6,523 nt of DNA, from assembly GCA_964446285.1 (NCBI GenBank), contig CAYUNT010000228.1, forward strand, positions 1 through 6,523. Reading direction: 5' to 3'. Positions 5,842 through 6,523 of this stretch are shown piece by piece (the first letter of the stretch is position 1; every line of letters starts with the position of its first letter). The position numbers and the translations under genes are program-made. Below the pieces are notes generated by a model, which saw only the letters and a program-made list of their open reading frames with translations, made no database searches and was not told the origin of the DNA. The stretch comes from CAYUNT01 sp964446285 (GTDB taxonomy: Bacteria; Sumerlaeota; Sumerlaeia; SLMS01; CAYUNT01).

Positions 5842-6028
5842 GTCTCGGAGAGACGGCGTGAAAATAGCACACCGTTTCAACGGTGGGGACAAGCACGAAT
5901 GAAATTGGAGTCCTGTAGGGACGGCTGATCCGCGCAGATTTCAGCCATCCCTCCGGGACTCAAAAATCCTGGAAACTCCGCCTCCCACCGTTGAAACAGT
6001 GGGCTATTTGCGTTTGTCCCTCCGGGAC
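5842..6028. repeat. REPIN-like 187-bp nested palindrome
   Basis: Three layers of inverted repeat are visible. The outermost arms are gtctcggagagac (5842-5854) and gtccctccgggac (6016-6028), each itself a small hairpin. Next come gcacaccgtttcaacggtggg (5868-5888) and cccaccgttgaaacagtgggc, pairing at 19 of 21 positions. Innermost, gagtcctgtagggacgg (from 5908) through ggctga pairs with tcagccatccctccgggactc (5941-5961) at 18 of 21. A whole-element cruciform or long mRNA hairpin is therefore possible. The layout matches REP/REPIN elements moved by RAYT (TnpA_REP) transposases. No such transposase is in the window, so mobility would have to be in trans. It lies about 90 bp upstream of the antitoxin gene. 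Confidence 0.75.
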
Positions 6029-6104
6029 ATTTCCACATTGAATCCCGCGTCGCGATTCATGCCAGAAAAATGCAAAATGGAATCGACAACAGGGAACAAC
6101 ATCC

Positions 6105-6110
6105 AAGGAA
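6105..6110 (+). promoter_or_regulatory. Ribosome binding site of the antitoxin gene
   Basis: aaggaa lies 8 nt before the ATG at 6119, which selects this start over upstream in-frame ATGs. Confidence 0.7.
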
Positions 6111-6118
6111 AATGGTAT

Positions 6119-6352
6119 ATGTTGAAAGCAATCGAAGCAACGATTGAGCCGGATGGCCAAGTGCGCTTGCGGGAACCGGTGCGGCTTTCGCATGTATGTC
6201 GCGCGATAGTGACTATCATCGACGATGCGGCCGAATCGCGCCAATTGCCGCAGATATGCGAATCCGCGCTGTTGAGCGAAGCGGCGCTTGCCCAGGACTG
6301 GAATCGCACGGAAGAGGAAGAGGCATGGTCGCACTTGCAGCCGGTTCAGTAG
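6119..6352 (+). CDS. Antitoxin of a MazF/PemK-type toxin-antitoxin pair
   Basis: A 77-residue acidic protein. It begins MLKAIEATIEPDGQVRL, followed by REPVRL and AIVTIID, a short beta-rich N-terminal part that should dimerise and bind its own promoter. It ends with LLSEAALAQDWNRTEEEEAW and SHLQ, a tail I recognise from antitoxins encoded just before MazF-like toxins; that tail normally wraps and blocks the toxin. The start is supported by the ribosome site and by where the conserved sequence begins. It overlaps the toxin gene by 28 nt in another frame, typical of type II pairs in which translation is coupled. It is complete although its partner is not. No formal family name is offered; the identification rests on the sequence pattern plus the neighbour. 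Confidence 0.85.
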   Translation: MLKAIEATIEPDGQVRLREPVRLSHVCRAIVTIIDDAAESRQLPQICESALLSEAALAQDWNRTEEEEAWSHLQPVQ

Positions 6353-6483
6353 TTCTTGTCAAGTTTCCCTTTTCCGATTTGACATCGAGCAAACTCCGCC
6401 CGGCCATCATTCTTGCTGCGGCTGGAAGTGGTGATTGGATTTTGTGCCAAGTTATACCAATTTCCCGCAATTCTGTTCCCTGA
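6325..6483 (+). pseudogene. MazF/PemK-like toxin, truncated by a repeat
   Basis: The frame starts MVALAAGSVVLVKFPFSDLT and continues SSKLRPAIIL then AGSGDWILCQ, the first three strands of the MazF/PemK SH3-like barrel. These toxins are sequence-specific mRNA endonucleases. Arg25 in KLRPAIIL matches the catalytic arginine of the family. Family members then go on with QIT (catalytic threonine) and about 65 more residues. Here the similarity ends after Gln42 (6448-6450). Ten unrelated residues (VIPISRNSVP) follow, then TGA at 6481. The unrelated tail runs into a hairpin repeat, so the gene was most likely cut by repeat insertion. The product would lack the threonine and most of the barrel and should be inactive. 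An alternative is that the rest of the gene lies beyond the window after the repeat. Confidence 0.8.
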
Positions 6484-6523
6484 ATTTGCTCTGAAGGAGC
6501 AAAAGAATACAGCCCAGGGCAAG
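6451..6523. repeat. Repeat at the right window edge, fused to the toxin gene
   Basis: tttgctc-tgaag-gagcaaa (6485-6503) is a perfect 7-bp stem with a 5-nt loop. It is followed by aagaatacagcccagggc, which looks like the first half of a second hairpin cut by the window end. I recall 'tgaaggagcaa..cagcccagggcaa' strings as dispersed repeats in environmental genomes; this needs a search. The left border is placed where toxin similarity ends and could be up to about 30 bp to the right. Confidence 0.6.

Noticed and set aside
5472..5870. A 132-codon open frame on the minus strand
   Set aside because: It overlaps the true C-terminus of aguB and the REPIN-like element, has no ribosome site or recognisable domain, and is best explained by repeat-derived sequence.

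Overview
The window is about 6.5 kb of GC-rich bacterial DNA. It looks like one short scaffold from a draft or metagenome assembly: it carries a 10-N scaffold gap at 5182-5191, and both ends lie inside repetitive DNA. Gene content points to a repeat-rich environmental bacterium of the PVC/Hydrogenedentota-like kind. The clues are a LamG-like/dockerin-like secreted protein, an L33 with the 'SRY-ST-NRRNTADRLE' core, a MazF-type antitoxin ending in 'WNR..EE.AWSHL', and many dispersed short repeats. The phylum is inferred from these traits, not shown.

Minus-strand block (3867 down to 133): rpmG (ribosomal protein L33) has a good promoter and two perfect palindromes in its leader. Next comes a secreted protein with a signal peptide, a lectin-like middle and a dockerin-like C-terminus. 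Then come yebC (YebC/PmpR/TACO1 family) and a GT4-type glycosyltransferase. A strong 12-bp hairpin separates the secreted-protein gene from yebC. A large nested palindrome lies downstream of the glycosyltransferase at the left end of the window.

Plus-strand block: a 490-bp divergent spacer contains a run of small hairpins. It is followed by aguB (N-carbamoylputrescine amidase, last step of the agmatine-to-putrescine route). aguB is interrupted just before its C-terminal 'GGLTFWGNSF' segment by about 240 bp of heptameric repeat DNA that contains the assembly gap. After it come a 312-bp spacer with no recognisable gene, a 187-bp REPIN-like palindrome, an intact MazF-type antitoxin, and the first third of its toxin. 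The toxin runs into another repeat at the window end.

The unifying observation is that at least six unrelated-looking short-repeat families sit in 6.5 kb, and three of them lie inside coding sequences. The two in the glycosyltransferase have a 9-nt period, so they add tripeptide repeats without breaking the frame. The one in aguB has a 7-nt period, so copy-number change shifts the frame. The one at the toxin coincides with loss of the gene. The housekeeping genes (yebC, rpmG) are untouched. No CRISPR array, tRNA, rRNA or transposase gene was seen.
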